From an uncultured Propionivibrio sp. (GTDB taxonomy: Bacteria; Pseudomonadota; Gammaproteobacteria; Burkholderiales; Rhodocyclaceae): DNA of 64,000 bases. Positions 1-9,337 of this stretch are shown piece by piece. The notes beneath the pieces are model-generated. The model did no database searches. It was not told the origin of the DNA and saw nothing but the letters and a program-made list of their open reading frames with translations. Made by a program: the position numbers and the translations under genes. Numbering within the stretch: position 1 is the first letter of the stretch; each line of letters opens with the position of its first letter. The stretch lies in NCBI GenBank assembly GCA_937923255.1, contig CALAIL010000061.1, forward strand, positions 1 through 64,000, given 5' to 3'.

Positions 1-131
1 TCTTTGCTGACTTTCTTTGGCGAGATAAAAAAAGAAGGTAGGAAAGTCAGCGGGGCGCGCTGCCACACAGCGCAACAGCATTAAAAGGTGTTTCGTGGGG
101 GAAGGTCAGTGCGCAGGCCTTGGCAATTCTT
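1..131 (-). repeat. ~130-bp dispersed repeat, copy 1 (cut by the window edge)
   Basis: The reverse complement of 1-131 aligns along its length with 18,920-19,048. In the first 59 bases (1-59 against 19,048-18,990) I count only two differences; the rest is more diverged but clearly alignable. The conserved part is itself an imperfect palindrome whose 10-base arms are GCTGACTTTC and GAAAGTCAGC. The copy probably continues past the left edge of the window. No gene is seen in 1-358. Confidence 0.85.
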
Positions 132-300
132 ATATTTAAAGTGTCTCAGAGTCCCTGCCCGCTAGCCCGCGTATTTAGGGCTTCTCCGGCATACCTGCCC
201 TGGAGCCCTTTATTTATAAGGCTTCCAGAGGCATCTGCCCGGAGATGCCCTATCCACGCGGGGTCCCGGGCAGCCTCTTGGAAACGCTTTTCCCTCGCGG
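132..300. repeat. Palindromic intergenic repeat array A
   Basis: Three to four units of the palindromic repeat family that recurs at 16.4, 18.4, 21.8, 56.9 and 60.5 kb. Unit cores are seen near 170-188 (GCGTATTTAGGGC), 207-225 (CCCTTTATTTATAAGG) and 245-265 (GCCCTATCCACGCGGG), about 37-40 bases apart, joined by spacers rich in GGCA and GCC. The array ends shortly before the aldo/keto reductase ribosome binding site. Confidence 0.7.
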
Positions 301-358
301 TAAAGTGGCGGCTCCGGGCAGTGACAGCCATTTCATCATCCATAACAAGGAGTCTGTG

Positions 359-1345
359 ATGCGCACCATGAAGATCGGAAAGTCGGGCGTGGAGGCATCC
401 GTTGTCGGGATCGGCAGTTGGGCGATTGGCGGCGACAGCATGTGGGGGGCGAGCGATGATGCGGAGTCTATCCGCACCATCCATCGCGCCTGCGAACTGG
501 GCGTCACCCTGCTGGATACGGCGCCGGTGTATGGCTTCGGCCATAGCGAGGAGGTCGTCGGCAAGGCGCTGGCCGGGCGACGCAGCCAGTACGTCCTGTC
601 GACCAAATGCGGTTTGCGTTGGGACATTCAGGAAGGCGGGCTGCATATGGAGCGCGACGGCGCGCGTATCGTGCGCAATACCCGCCCGGAGTTCATCGCC
701 CAGGAAATCGAAGCCAGCCTGCGTCGCCTGAAGACCGACTATATCGACATTTATATTGTCCATTGGCAGGCGCAGCCGGAATATCCCTGCCCGATTGCCG
801 ATACTATGGGCTGTCTGCTCCGGCTCAAGCAGCAGGGCAAAATCCGCGCCATTGGCGCATCGAACCTCGACGAAGCCCATTTTAGGGAGTACGTCGCCGC
901 CGGACAGCTCGATCTGATCCAGGAAAAATACAGCATGCTCGATCGCGGCGCCGGCGAGCGCCTGTTTGGCTTGTGCGATGAATATGGCGTGACTTTTCAA
1001 TGCTATTCCCCGCTCGAACGCGGCATCCTGACCGGCAAGATCACACCCGAATCGCCCGTATTCATGGGGTTGGCGCGCAGCAAGATCAAATGGTTCGCAC
1101 CGGAAAATCTGGCGAAGATCGGCGTCTTGTCCGAAAAATGGGCGCCTCTCTGCAAAAAATACGCCTGCACCATGACGCAGCTGGTCATTGGCTGGACGGC
1201 TGCACAGGGCAACGGCCGCAATATCAACGTGCTATGCGGCGCCCGCAAGGCTTACCAGATTGAGGACAATGCCAAAGGCGGCGACGTGGTGCTCGATGCG
1301 ACCGATATTGCCGCCATGCGCCGCGATGTCGAAGCCATCGCCTGA
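359..1345 (+). CDS. Aldo/keto reductase
   Basis: An aldo/keto reductase of 328 residues, a cytosolic NAD(P)H-dependent TIM-barrel oxidoreductase acting on carbonyl compounds; the substrate cannot be told from sequence. The catalytic tetrad is recognisable: Asp53 and Tyr58 (LLDTAPVYGFGHSE), Lys83 (STKCGL) and His135 (IYIVHWQ). The ATG at 359 was chosen because AAGGAG lies six bases before it (347-352); a longer frame opens at 245 but would run through the repeat array and adds no family sequence. It stands alone, facing the convergent rfaE2 gene. The family call is firm; the specific reaction is unknown. Confidence 0.9.
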   Translation: MRTMKIGKSGVEASVVGIGSWAIGGDSMWGASDDAESIRTIHRACELGVTLLDTAPVYGFGHSEEVVGKALAGRRSQYVLSTKCGLRWDIQEGGLHMERDGARIVRNTRPEFIAQEIEASLRRLKTDYIDIYIVHWQAQPEYPCPIADTMGCLLRLKQQGKIRAIGASNLDEAHFREYVAAGQLDLIQEKYSMLDRGAGERLFGLCDEYGVTFQCYSPLERGILTGKITPESPVFMGLARSKIKWFAPENLAKIGVLSEKWAPLCKKYACTMTQLVIGWTAAQGNGRNINVLCGARKAYQIEDNAKGGDVVLDATDIAAMRRDVEAIA

Positions 1346-1556
1346 GGTCTGATCGTTGCCTATCCGGCGGGCTGGCCCGTTGGGCCGGCTATGCATGGAG
1401 TGTGGATGCGGGATGCCCTATACCCTATGTCCTATGCTTCTGCGATCACCGCCCGCCGCCACCCACCATCCGTTCGATGATGCGGCGTTGTGCATAGCCG
1501 TAAGGCGGCGTGTCCGATGGTTGGCAGGCTGCGCTGCTGATGGCTTGTCGCGCGGC

Positions 1557-2057
1557 TTATAGACGCCGGATTTTTTCCAGCAGCGCGGTCGTTGATTTCT
1601 GGTGAATAAAGGGGATGGAGACCGTACGCCCGCCCCAGGCGGCGACTTCGGTATGGCCGACGATCTTTTCCGTCGGCCAGTCGCCGCCCTTGACCAGGAC
1701 ATCGGGGCGGCATTGCAGGATGCGTTCGATGGGCGTGTCTTCCTCGAACCAGGTGACGAGCGAAACGCTTTCCAGCGCGGCGATTACCGCCAGCCGGTCG
1801 GCCAGCGTATTGACCGGGCGGTCATCGCCTTTGCCCAGCCGCCTGATCGAAGCGTCGGAATTGAGCGCGACGATCATTGAGGCGCCCAGCGCCCGCGCTT
1901 GCGCCAGCAGAGTGACGTGACCGCGGTGCAGGATGTCGAAGCAGCCGTTGGTGAATACCAGCGGGCGCGGCAGTGCCGCGAGCGCGGCGGACAGACCTTC
2001 TGGCGCGACGATCTTTGCCTCGAAGTCAGGCGCAAGAACGGGGGCGGGAACGGGCAC
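1557..2057 (-). CDS. rfaE2: D-glycero-beta-D-manno-heptose 1-phosphate adenylyltransferase (RfaE2/HldE C-domain type)
   Basis: A nucleotidyltransferase that activates heptose 1-phosphate with ATP to give ADP-heptose for the lipopolysaccharide inner core. The family signature FTNGCFDILHRGHVTLL with its HxGH nucleotide-binding motif is present, and the C-terminal HQKSTTALLEKIRRL end is typical. It corresponds to the second half of the E. coli fusion HldE; the kinase half is not in this window. The start is unclear. The open frame reaches a TTG at 2165 inside dolP, giving an odd N-terminus with alternating Pro and Val. I place the start at a GTG at 2057, though it has no obvious ribosome binding site. 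The nearby gmhA supports a heptose role. Confidence 0.85.
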   Translation of the reverse strand: MPVPAPVLAPDFEAKIVAPEGLSAALAALPRPLVFTNGCFDILHRGHVTLLAQARALGASMIVALNSDASIRRLGKGDDRPVNTLADRLAVIAALESVSLVTWFEEDTPIERILQCRPDVLVKGGDWPTEKIVGHTEVAAWGGRTVSIPFIHQKSTTALLEKIRRL

Positions 2058-2103
2058 GGGTACGGGGGCGCGTAGGTGAGTGAATGAATCGGCTTGCCAA
2101 TGT

Positions 2104-2757
2104 CTAGTTCTTGCCCGCCGCGTCTTCTCTGGGCCTGTTCTTGTCGCGGCTCGCTTCAAGCTCAAGCTCCTTGACTCGTTCGACGGTGACGATTTCCATC
2201 AGGTTGACCACCTTCTTGACGCCCGAAGTCGTGCGCGCGACCTGAACGGCGGCATCGGCTTCCGACTGAGTGACGATGCCAAGCAGAAACGCCGTACCGG
2301 CCTCGGTGACAACCTTGACGTGTACAGGATTGAACTTGCCGGTATCCACCGAGCGGCTCTTGATCTTGGAGGTGATGAAGGCGTCATTGCTGCGATTGAC
2401 GAACGAGGACGAGGGCGCGATGGCGAGTTCGTTATACGTATTTTTCACGCCGGGAATGGCGCGGACGATGCTGTCAACTTCGGCCTTGGCCGCTTCGTTG
2501 TAGGCTTCGCCGGTCAGCAGCACCGCATGGTTGTAGCTGGTGACATTGACGTGCGCGCGATTACCAAGTTTTTCTTCGATGCGGGCGAGGGCTTTCCATT
2601 CAATGGCTTCATCATCGGTCTGCGTGCCGACCGAGCGGCGGTCGATGGCGGCCAGCACGCCGACGGTCGCGCCCGTGGCGACCAGGGGGATGCAGCCCTG
2701 CAGGGCAGGCAGAAGAGCGGCACAGGCGGCCAGGGAGAGTAACAGTTTCCGTTTCAT
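2104..2757 (-). CDS. dolP: BON-domain outer-membrane lipoprotein (DolP/YraP family)
   Basis: A 217-residue lipoprotein with two BON domains (roughly residues 45-112 and 120-185). The N-terminus is a lipoprotein signal with lipobox LQGC and lipidated Cys22. DolP-type proteins sit on the inner face of the outer membrane, bind anionic phospholipids and support envelope integrity at the division site. The gene overlaps gmhA by four bases at its start, the same diaA/gmhA-dolP order seen in many proteobacteria. The C-terminus is charged (residues about 200-217). The downstream rfaE2 open frame overlaps its 3' end. Confidence 0.88.
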   Translation of the reverse strand: MKRKLLLSLAACAALLPALQGCIPLVATGATVGVLAAIDRRSVGTQTDDEAIEWKALARIEEKLGNRAHVNVTSYNHAVLLTGEAYNEAAKAEVDSIVRAIPGVKNTYNELAIAPSSSFVNRSNDAFITSKIKSRSVDTGKFNPVHVKVVTEAGTAFLLGIVTQSEADAAVQVARTTSGVKKVVNLMEIVTVERVKELELEASRDKNRPREDAAGKN

Positions 2758-3347
2758 GCTTCGACTCCTAACAGAAGAGAATCAATGGCATCGCACAGGC
2801 AATGCACGGTCAGCAGGTGAACTTCCTGAATGCGTGCGGTGCGCTTGGCTGGCACGCAGATGTGAATATCGCCCTCGCGCAGTATGCCGGCGATCTTGCC
2901 GCCGCCTTTGCCTGTCAGCGCGACAACGTGCAGATCGTTGTCATGCGCGGCGCGGATTGCCTCGACAATGCTGGGCGAGTTGCCGGAAGTGGAGATGGCC
3001 AGCAGCACGTCGCCCGCTTGTCCCAGCGCGCGCACCTGGCGTTCAAAAACCCGGTCATAGCCGTAATCGTTGGCGACGGCGGTCATGATTGAGCTGTCGG
3101 TGGTCAGGGCGATAGCCGACATACCCTGCCGCTCGACCTCAAAGCGGCCGACCAGCTCGGCGGCGAAATGCTGGGCGTCGGCAGCTGAACCGCCGTTGCC
3201 GCAGGCCAGTAACTTGCCGTTGCCGACCAGGCAGTCGGTCATCAGCTTCGCCGCCTGGGCAATCGGGCCGGCTAGCGTTGCACCGGCTTCGAGCTTGATC
3301 TGGGCGCTGTCGGTGAAATGCTGTCCGATTCGGGAAATCAAATCCAT
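2754..3347 (-). CDS. gmhA: Phosphoheptose isomerase / DiaA-like SIS protein
   Basis: A 197-residue SIS-domain protein. GmhA converts sedoheptulose 7-phosphate to D-glycero-D-manno-heptose 7-phosphate; the closely related DiaA binds DnaA. The sugar-phosphate motif GNGGSAADAQHFAAEL (51-66) and STSGNS (near 119-124) are present. The residues that in E. coli GmhA bind zinc and act in catalysis have counterparts here: His60, Glu64, Gln174 and His182. I therefore favour an active isomerase, although overall the sequence resembles DiaA strongly and a dual role is possible. It is followed directly by dolP and rfaE2, all on the minus strand. Confidence 0.85.
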   Translation of the reverse strand: MDLISRIGQHFTDSAQIKLEAGATLAGPIAQAAKLMTDCLVGNGKLLACGNGGSAADAQHFAAELVGRFEVERQGMSAIALTTDSSIMTAVANDYGYDRVFERQVRALGQAGDVLLAISTSGNSPSIVEAIRAAHDNDLHVVALTGKGGGKIAGILREGDIHICVPAKRTARIQEVHLLTVHCLCDAIDSLLLGVEA

Positions 3348-3400
3348 GATGAACTCAAGCTGATACGGGAGCCGTTAGTCTAACACCATCTTGCCGACAG

Positions 3401-3432
3401 GCCGGCGAGATCGCCGAGATCGGCGGGCCGGC
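3401..3432. other. Inverted repeat between mscS-like gene and gmhA
   Basis: Arms GCCGGC at 3401-3406 and 3427-3432 enclose an inner stem CGCCG/CGGCG (3412-3416 and 3421-3425). It can form a GC-rich hairpin in the 134-base gap but has no T-run, so I would not call it a terminator. Confidence 0.4.
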
Positions 3433-3481
3433 ATGGGATGACGGAAAGGGGAAGCCTGTACTCGGCGTGGCTATCTGGCGT

Positions 3482-5893
3482 TCATCTTTGTTTGGCTTTT
3501 GCGGCAGGCGCATCGTGTTTTTTCTGAGGGTCGGTATCCTGGTCTGCGTCGCTTTTTTTGCTTTCCTGCGCGGCCTGTGCAGTGGCCATTGTGACCGGTA
3601 GCGGGCTGGCCGCACGCAGATTTACATCGCGCGTCGGGAAAGGAATGTTGATGCCAGCCGCGGCAAGCCGTTTCTCGATCATGAAACGCAGGTCGCTGTC
3701 GATGCGCCGTCCATTCGTATGTGCGCCGAGTTCGATCCAGAAGGTCATGGCGATGTCGAGGCCGCTGTCGGCGAAACCGTCGAAATAGACTTCGGGTGCC
3801 GGGCTCTTGAGTACCTGCCCATGCGCCTGTGCGCATTCCAGAATGATGTTGGCGGCATCGCGCACTGGCGCGCCGTACTCGATTTGCAGGCCGATTTCGC
3901 GGCGCAGACGCGGGTCGGAGTAGGTCCAGTTGATGACCTGATTTTCCAGCACGTTGGAGTTAGGGATCAGCGCCTCAGTGCCATCGAAGGCTTTTACCGT
4001 CGTTGCGCGCAGGTCAACGTTGGTGACCGTGCCGGTCACGTCGCCGATGACGACGATATCGCCGACGCGCACCTTGCGCTCAAAGAGCAGAATGATGCCG
4101 CTGATGAAGTTTTTGATAATCGTCTGCGTACCAAAACCGACGCCGATCGCCAGCGCGCCGCCGACGAAGGTAAACACCGTCAATGGAATTCGCGCCAGAT
4201 TGAGAATGGAGACGGCGAGCAGTACCGAGACGGAGATCATCAGCCAGCGGCGCGTAACGGAAGCAACCTGGGCATTGACATTGCCGCGTTCGACGAGCAG
4301 GGCAAGGATGCGTTTGGTGATGCGCGCAAACAGCCAGTAACCGAGGCCAAACAGAAAAATGGCGCCGATGCTTTTGCCTACGGTGATGCCATAACTGATC
4401 GTGATTTTTTGGCCGTCCGCCTGCGAAATGTCCTCGACGGTGAACAGCTCGTAGTTCCAGACGGAGTAGGCGACGCGTTTGGCGGTTTGCCAGAGATCGT
4501 TGAGGCGCAATCCGGTGAGCGCGCTTTCATTGTCCTCTGCCCCCGTGAAATCGCCAATCCAGCGCGCTGTTTCCTGGTTGATCCTGCGTGCCAGTTGGGC
4601 GATGCGGTCGTAAATGGTGAGCGCATTGCGGTACAGCGAAAGCACTTCTTTCTCTGCCGCGATTTGTGCCGACTCGCCCTGCATCAGGCTGGTCGTGCGT
4701 GCTTCCAGGTCGGCGATTATCGCGCGCAGATTTTCCTGGTTTATGGCAATTTGCTGCCAGCGGTTGTCCTTTTTATCTTTCGTGTTCAGGCTGGCGGCAA
4801 TCTGGCGCAGGGCGTTGAGGGCGCTCTGGCGCACCTCGTCGGTGCTGTCGGCGGCCAGCAGGAGAATGCGCTGTTCCCAGGCATCGGCGTGAAATTGCTC
4901 CAGCAGTTGTAGGGTGCGCAGGCCTTCCAGCGCCATGCTATCGGCGCGCAACGCCTGGTCGATGAAAGCAAGGCGCGAAGCGTCATTGCCGTTTTTCGAT
5001 GCAGCAAGCAGGCGCTGCCGCTCGGCCAGGCGTTTGGCATGACGGGCGGCCACCTGGTCGACTTCGGTGGATGCCTTGTCCTGCGCGGTGCGCAGGGTGT
5101 TCCGGATTTCATTCAGGTTACTTTCCGAGAGCGCTTGCGCCGGCAGGACGCGGGCGACGATGTGCTTCATTTCTTCGATGCGCTGCTTGACGCTGCTGAT
5201 CTGCGCCTGCAAATAATCCTGGTCGGCGGCGCTGGCCGCCAGTTCGACTTCGGCCGCCTGTTTTTTCAGTTCGGCGATTTCCTGGTTGCGGCGATTGGCC
5301 TCGGTTTTTTCATGAGCGGCCTTGTCGCTGGTTAGGCGCACTTCTTCATTAGCCTTGCGCAGGCGTTCGCTGAGAAACTGTTTTTCCGCTTCCCGCATCT
5401 GGACGCTGTTTTGCAGCGATTGAAGATGGTCCTGCTGCGTATCCAGTTCATCGCGCAGCGCATCGACGCGCAGGGCGGAATAGGGAGGCTTTTCACCCAA
5501 TGCCTTGACGGACGGTAGCGTATCTACGGGGGTTGATGCGGTGTTTTTGAGTGCGGCCAGATCGTTGAGCCGCCAGAGCTTTTCATTGCGGAAATAGAGC
5601 TGGATGTCGAGCAGGCGCTGACGTTCTTCCTTGTCGGCGGCTGCGGCTGCATCAGCGGGTTGGAGCGCGGCGTTTTCTTCCAGCTTCTGCCGGACTTCGT
5701 CGAGATCGGCTTCGGCCTGTCGGCGTAATTCGTCCGACGATTGGTCAGTCGCCGCCTTGTCTTCCGTCTGATTGTCCTTTTTGACAATATTCAGGAGCGA
5801 TGCCTGTGCTGCCGCAGGGGCAATGAAGGCAGGCGTGAGCAAAACGGTCAGTGCGACCAGACAAACGGAAACCAGCAGGCGGAAAGGCTTCAT
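3482..5893 (-). CDS. Large mechanosensitive channel, MscS family
   Basis: About 803 residues from the ATG at 5893, which opens a clear signal peptide (MKPFRLLVSVCLVALTVLLT then an Ala-rich cleavage region). Residues about 40-480 are charged and rich in Leu, Gln, Glu and Lys, as expected for a long periplasmic coiled-coil region. Hydrophobic segments follow, and the C-terminal third is a MscS module: pore helix with VGGALAIGVGFGTQTIIKNF, the FERKVRVGDIVVIGDVTG beta domain, and IPNSNVLENQVINW. The build resembles MscK/MscM-type channels, which open under membrane tension and protect from osmotic downshock. No clear ribosome binding site precedes this ATG; the frame stays open to a TTG at 5968. 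Confidence 0.85.
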   Translation of the reverse strand: MKPFRLLVSVCLVALTVLLTPAFIAPAAAQASLLNIVKKDNQTEDKAATDQSSDELRRQAEADLDEVRQKLEENAALQPADAAAAADKEERQRLLDIQLYFRNEKLWRLNDLAALKNTASTPVDTLPSVKALGEKPPYSALRVDALRDELDTQQDHLQSLQNSVQMREAEKQFLSERLRKANEEVRLTSDKAAHEKTEANRRNQEIAELKKQAAEVELAASAADQDYLQAQISSVKQRIEEMKHIVARVLPAQALSESNLNEIRNTLRTAQDKASTEVDQVAARHAKRLAERQRLLAASKNGNDASRLAFIDQALRADSMALEGLRTLQLLEQFHADAWEQRILLLAADSTDEVRQSALNALRQIAASLNTKDKKDNRWQQIAINQENLRAIIADLEARTTSLMQGESAQIAAEKEVLSLYRNALTIYDRIAQLARRINQETARWIGDFTGAEDNESALTGLRLNDLWQTAKRVAYSVWNYELFTVEDISQADGQKITISYGITVGKSIGAIFLFGLGYWLFARITKRILALLVERGNVNAQVASVTRRWLMISVSVLLAVSILNLARIPLTVFTFVGGALAIGVGFGTQTIIKNFISGIILLFERKVRVGDIVVIGDVTGTVTNVDLRATTVKAFDGTEALIPNSNVLENQVINWTYSDPRLRREIGLQIEYGAPVRDAANIILECAQAHGQVLKSPAPEVYFDGFADSGLDIAMTFWIELGAHTNGRRIDSDLRFMIEKRLAAAGINIPFPTRDVNLRAASPLPVTMATAQAAQESKKSDADQDTDPQKKHDAPAAKAKQR

Positions 5894-6084
5894 GGGCGAA
5901 TGGCGTTGGCGTAAGAACGCAGGCATGAAAATGAGACGATGAAATATTAAAACATGATTGCGGAGCAAGCGCGGTTGCTGTGGTGCATTGATGGCTCGAC
6001 TCTGAATTGCGTCTGGCGGGGAGCGCGCTTGCCGCCGCGTTTGTCAGAACATAGGTTTCACTAAAAAAGCGCGTCAGAAAGGCG

Positions 6085-6816
6085 CTACAGGACTTTGCTC
6101 AGGAAGCGCAGAGTGCGTTCTTCGCGCGGGTTGTCAAAGATCGCTTCCGGCGTGCCTTCCTCGACCAGCATGCCTTCGTCCATGAACAGCACGCGGTGCG
6201 CCACGCGCCGGGCGAAGCCCATTTCATGCGAGACGACGACCATCGTCATCCCTTCTTCGGCCAGTGTCTGCATGACGCTCAGGACTTCGCCGACCATCTC
6301 GGGGTCGAGCGCCGAGGTGGGTTCATCGAACAGCATGATCGCCGGTTGCATGGCCAGCGCGCGGGCAATGGCGACGCGCTGCTGCTGTCCACCGGAAAGC
6401 TGGTTAGGATAGGCGTCGATCTTGTCCAGCAGGCCGACCTTGATAAGCAGGTCATGCGCCCGCGCCCGGGCCTCTTCTTCAGCGAGGCCGCGTACCTTGA
6501 TCGGAGCTAGGATGATGTTTTCCTGCACCGTCATGTGCGGAAACAGGTTGAAGCGCTGAAACACCATGCCAATTTCCGAACGCAGTGCGTCGATATTTGT
6601 ATGGTTGTCATGCACCGAAACGCCGTGAACCAGCACGCGCCCGCCTGAGGCTTCTTCCAGGCCGTTCAGGCAGCGCAAGAAAGTGCTTTTGCCCGAGCCG
6701 GACGGGCCGATGACGCAGACAACTTCGGAATTGTGTACCGTACAGTCGATGCCGCGCAGCACCTGTAAGGTACCGAAGCGCTTGGTCAGGCCTTCAACGC
6801 GTATCGCCGCGTCCAT
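6085..6816 (-). CDS. Polar amino-acid ABC transporter, ATP-binding protein
   Basis: A 243-residue ATPase of the GlnQ/GltL type that powers amino-acid uptake at the inner membrane. Walker A GPSGSGKS is at 37-44, the signature LSGGQQQR at 140-147, Walker B IMLFDEP at 160-166 and the switch His in [10 protein letters not shown]. It is the last gene of a three-gene unit (binding protein, permease, ATPase, read right to left) and its start overlaps the permease by 23 bases. The substrate cannot be fixed from sequence; glutamine, glutamate, cystine and basic amino acids are all possible. Confidence 0.9.
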   Translation of the reverse strand: MDAAIRVEGLTKRFGTLQVLRGIDCTVHNSEVVCVIGPSGSGKSTFLRCLNGLEEASGGRVLVHGVSVHDNHTNIDALRSEIGMVFQRFNLFPHMTVQENIILAPIKVRGLAEEEARARAHDLLIKVGLLDKIDAYPNQLSGGQQQRVAIARALAMQPAIMLFDEPTSALDPEMVGEVLSVMQTLAEEGMTMVVVSHEMGFARRVAHRVLFMDEGMLVEEGTPEAIFDNPREERTLRFLSKVL

Positions 6817-7561
6817 AGCGCTCCTCCAGTTTTCTGATTCCCCAGGCCAGCCCCAGCGTCAGCAGCCAATACATGAACGAAATCGTGAGATAAGGCTCCC
6901 AATAGCGCGAATAGGCGCCGGCGACGGTGCGTGCGGTATAAGCCAGTTCCGCCAATCCGATGGCCGAAATGAGCGAAGAGTCCTTGAGCAGCGCAATGGC
7001 ATTGTTGCCCAGCGGCGGCAGCATGCGGCGGAAAGCCTGGGGCAGCACCACATGGTACAGGGTGCGCGAGAAGGGCAGGCCAAGCGAGCGCGCCGCTTCG
7101 ATCTGCCCGCGGTCGATCGACTGGATGCCGGCCCGGAAAACTTCTGAAATATAGGCGCCGGAATTGAGCGTCAGCGCAATGACGCCGGAAATGAGGGCAC
7201 CATAATTCTGCTTCAGACTGCGCGCCATTTCGCCGGAAATCAGCAAGCCGTCGGTTGGGTTGATGAAGACCGGCAGTACGGCAAAATGAATCAGCAGGAT
7301 CTGCACGAACAGCGGCGTGCCGCGAAAGAAACTGACGTAGACAGTGGAAGGCCAGCGCAGCAGGTAACGACAGATTTGCCGCGCCGGAGCGTGGCGCGCA
7401 TCCGCCAGGCGCGCCAGTCCGATGAACAGGCCGAGCACCGTGCCCTGTACGATGCACACGACAGTGACCAGTATGGTCATCTGTAAGCCGTGCCAGAACA
7501 TCACCTTGTATTCGGCGATGATGTCGGCGCGGAACCATCCAAACCAGAGTACGGGGTCCAT
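6794..7561 (-). CDS. Amino-acid ABC transporter permease
   Basis: A 255-residue inner-membrane permease of the HisM/GlnP family with several hydrophobic segments. The family EAA-type cytoplasmic loop, which docks the ATPase, is visible as [19 protein letters not shown] near residue 150-170. It lies 19 bases after the binding-protein gene and overlaps the ATPase gene, so all three should be translated from one message. A single permease gene suggests a homodimer. Confidence 0.9.
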   Translation of the reverse strand: MDPVLWFGWFRADIIAEYKVMFWHGLQMTILVTVVCIVQGTVLGLFIGLARLADARHAPARQICRYLLRWPSTVYVSFFRGTPLFVQILLIHFAVLPVFINPTDGLLISGEMARSLKQNYGALISGVIALTLNSGAYISEVFRAGIQSIDRGQIEAARSLGLPFSRTLYHVVLPQAFRRMLPPLGNNAIALLKDSSLISAIGLAELAYTARTVAGAYSRYWEPYLTISFMYWLLTLGLAWGIRKLEERYGRGDTR

Positions 7562-7580
7562 CAGTTACGCCGCTCCTGTG

Positions 7581-8348
7581 TTACTGGGCCGGCAGTACAG
7601 GCGCTTCGGCGTGGAACCAGGTTTTATAAATGCGGGCGTAGGTGCCGTCGGCTTTGATGGCGGCAAGACCGGCGTTGAGCTTATCGAGCAGCGCCTTGTT
7701 GCCTTGTTTGACGGCGATGCCGAAATATTCCTTAGGAAAATCCGGGTCGCTGACTGTTTTCAACTGCTTGTGCTCCTGCACGCGGTAGGCGATCACGCCA
7801 TTGTCACCGATAACGGCATCGACACCGCTGTTGGCCAGCTCGGAAACGGCGACCGGCGTACTTTCAAAACGCTTGATGTTCTGGCTGGTTTTGCCGAACT
7901 CGCGCGAGGCGATGTCGTCGCCCGTGCTGCCAGTCACTACGCCGATCTTCTTGCCGGCCAGATCCTTCAATCCCTTGATCGCGCTGTCCTTGTGGACGCC
8001 GATCAGCTGGCGAGCCTCGAAATAGGGCGCGGTGAAATCATAGGACTGTTTTCGTTTGTCGTTGATCGTTACGCCGGAGATGATGAGATCTACGTCCCCG
8101 TTGTTCAGCGCGGCAAAAATGCCGGTCCACGGCGTGTTGACGATCTTGATTTGCAGCCCTGCTTTCTGAGCGACGGCCTTAATGATGTCGATATCGTAGC
8201 CGACGATTTCCTTGCTTGGGCTTTCATAGGCAAAGGGCCGATAGGTTGCGCTCGACCCGACCGTAAGTTCCTTCTGCTGTGCGCTGGCGACGCCGGCGAA
8301 TACAGCGGCCAGACCCAATGGAAGCAGTATTTTGCTGAGCAGTTTCAT
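7581..8348 (-). CDS. Amino-acid ABC transporter substrate-binding protein
   Basis: A 255-residue periplasmic binding protein (family 3). It has a signal peptide MKLLSKILLPLGLAAVFAG followed by an ASA-type cleavage site. Mature features include TVGSSATYRPFAY near the N-terminus, the segment GYDIDIIKAVAQKAG and GVTINDKRKQSYDFTAPYFE. The ATG at 8348 was chosen over the longer frame because AGGAAG lies seven bases before it and because it starts the signal peptide exactly. It is the first gene of the importer operon. Confidence 0.92.
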   Translation of the reverse strand: MKLLSKILLPLGLAAVFAGVASAQQKELTVGSSATYRPFAYESPSKEIVGYDIDIIKAVAQKAGLQIKIVNTPWTGIFAALNNGDVDLIISGVTINDKRKQSYDFTAPYFEARQLIGVHKDSAIKGLKDLAGKKIGVVTGSTGDDIASREFGKTSQNIKRFESTPVAVSELANSGVDAVIGDNGVIAYRVQEHKQLKTVSDPDFPKEYFGIAVKQGNKALLDKLNAGLAAIKADGTYARIYKTWFHAEAPVLPAQ

Positions 8349-8388
8349 ATGTTTTCTTCCTGAAAAAATCGCCATCCGGCGGACGGCA

Positions 8389-8418
8389 AAACTAAAAATC
8401 TTCGTGTCTTTCTGTCAA
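8389..8418 (-). promoter_or_regulatory. Candidate sigma-70 promoter of the amino-acid importer operon
   Basis: On the minus strand a perfect TTGACA (8413-8418) is followed after 18 bases by TAGTTT (8389-8394), about 40 bases before the binding-protein start. The -35 is strong and the -10 weak, so the call is tentative. Confidence 0.4.
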
Positions 8419-8902
8419 TTTTGCTGCGGAAGTAAAGCGCAAAAGCGGCATTGTATGCGAAACCGCACGCCACTCTGGAAAATTTTTAACGGCTGTCTTG
8501 AACAAGCCGGTAAGCATTTTTCCGTAACCCAAGCGTTAGCGGCATTCGGACATGGTATGGCGAAGTCAGCAGGCTGCATTGCTGAATGCCGTAGCGCTTG
8601 TCAGTATATGAATAAATAAAATTCGCGCCCACGTACTTCGTCTCCCGCCCTGTCCCTGTACTTGATTTTCCAGGCGTGTGGGCAGTGAGCCTTCTGTCCA
8701 GAGCCTCGCCGACATCCGGCAGAGAATGTTGCCTTGTGCGTTGTATTGTGCGGGGAGTTCGGGCGCCACCGGCTGGCATGAAAAAATCGCTTAGGTCATG
8801 GTGTCCGGGGCGTCTTCGCCAATTGACGCCGCATTAGTGGGGCGACGCACAAACTTCTCTTCCCGGCATAAATGTTAATCCGATGGGGATTAACGTCTTC
8901 TG
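8419..8902. other. Intergenic region without a recognised gene
   Basis: About 480 bases between the importer promoter and the end of yraN. Only short frames without family features or ribosome binding sites occur. I see no tRNA, no strong terminator and no copy of the palindromic repeat. Confidence 0.5.
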
Positions 8903-9337
8903 TTAGTCAGTCGCGGCATCAAATGCGTTGCGTACCCAGTCGATGTTTTCGCCGTCGATCAGTACGCAATCGATGCGGCATGCGGCGTCGGAACGCTTTT
9001 CACTGGCCAGGTAGTGGCGGGCGGCGAGAAGGATGCGCCGCTGCTTGGCGGGTGTGATGCTGGCGGCAGCGCCGCCGAAACGGCGGCTTTGGCGCTGGCG
9101 GACTTCGACGAATACCAGCGCGTCGCCGTCACGGCAGATGAGATCGATTTCTCCGCCGCGGCAGTGATAATTGCGCGCGATGACGCGCAAGCCTTGGCGG
9201 GCAAGGAATACGGCGGCAGCCTGTTCGGCGCGCCGACCTTTATCGGTGGCCTTCTCGGCCGCAGTGTCGCGGGGTGTGGGATTGGTGCTATTGTTATCGC
9301 GCATTGCACGGGGGCTGCGAACAACGAATATGGTCAT
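8903..9337 (-). CDS. yraN: UPF0102 family protein YraN (nuclease-like fold)
   Basis: About 144 residues from the ATG at 9337. The family is predicted to have a PD-(D/E)XK nuclease fold, and its motif series is visible: KGRRAEQAAAVFLARQG, then GGEIDLICRDGDALVFVEVR with the conserved Asp and Glu, then an Arg/Lys-rich stretch. The cellular role is not established. It is transcribed away from rsmI, and the two start codons overlap by two bases (9336-9337). A later ATG at 9304 would also keep the whole domain. The longer frame to 9550 runs antisense through rsmI and is not believed. Confidence 0.85.
   Translation of the reverse strand: MTIFVVRSPRAMRDNNSTNPTPRDTAAEKATDKGRRAEQAAAVFLARQGLRVIARNYHCRGGEIDLICRDGDALVFVEVRQRQSRRFGGAAASITPAKQRRILLAARHYLASEKRSDAACRIDCVLIDGENIDWVRNAFDAATD

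Noticed and set aside
3719..4912. A 397-codon plus-strand frame opposite the MscS-type gene
   Set aside because: Shadow of the real gene; no motif or ribosome binding site.
8486..8779. 97-codon minus-strand frame in the gap before yraN
   Set aside because: No family features, no ribosome binding site, and unusual composition.
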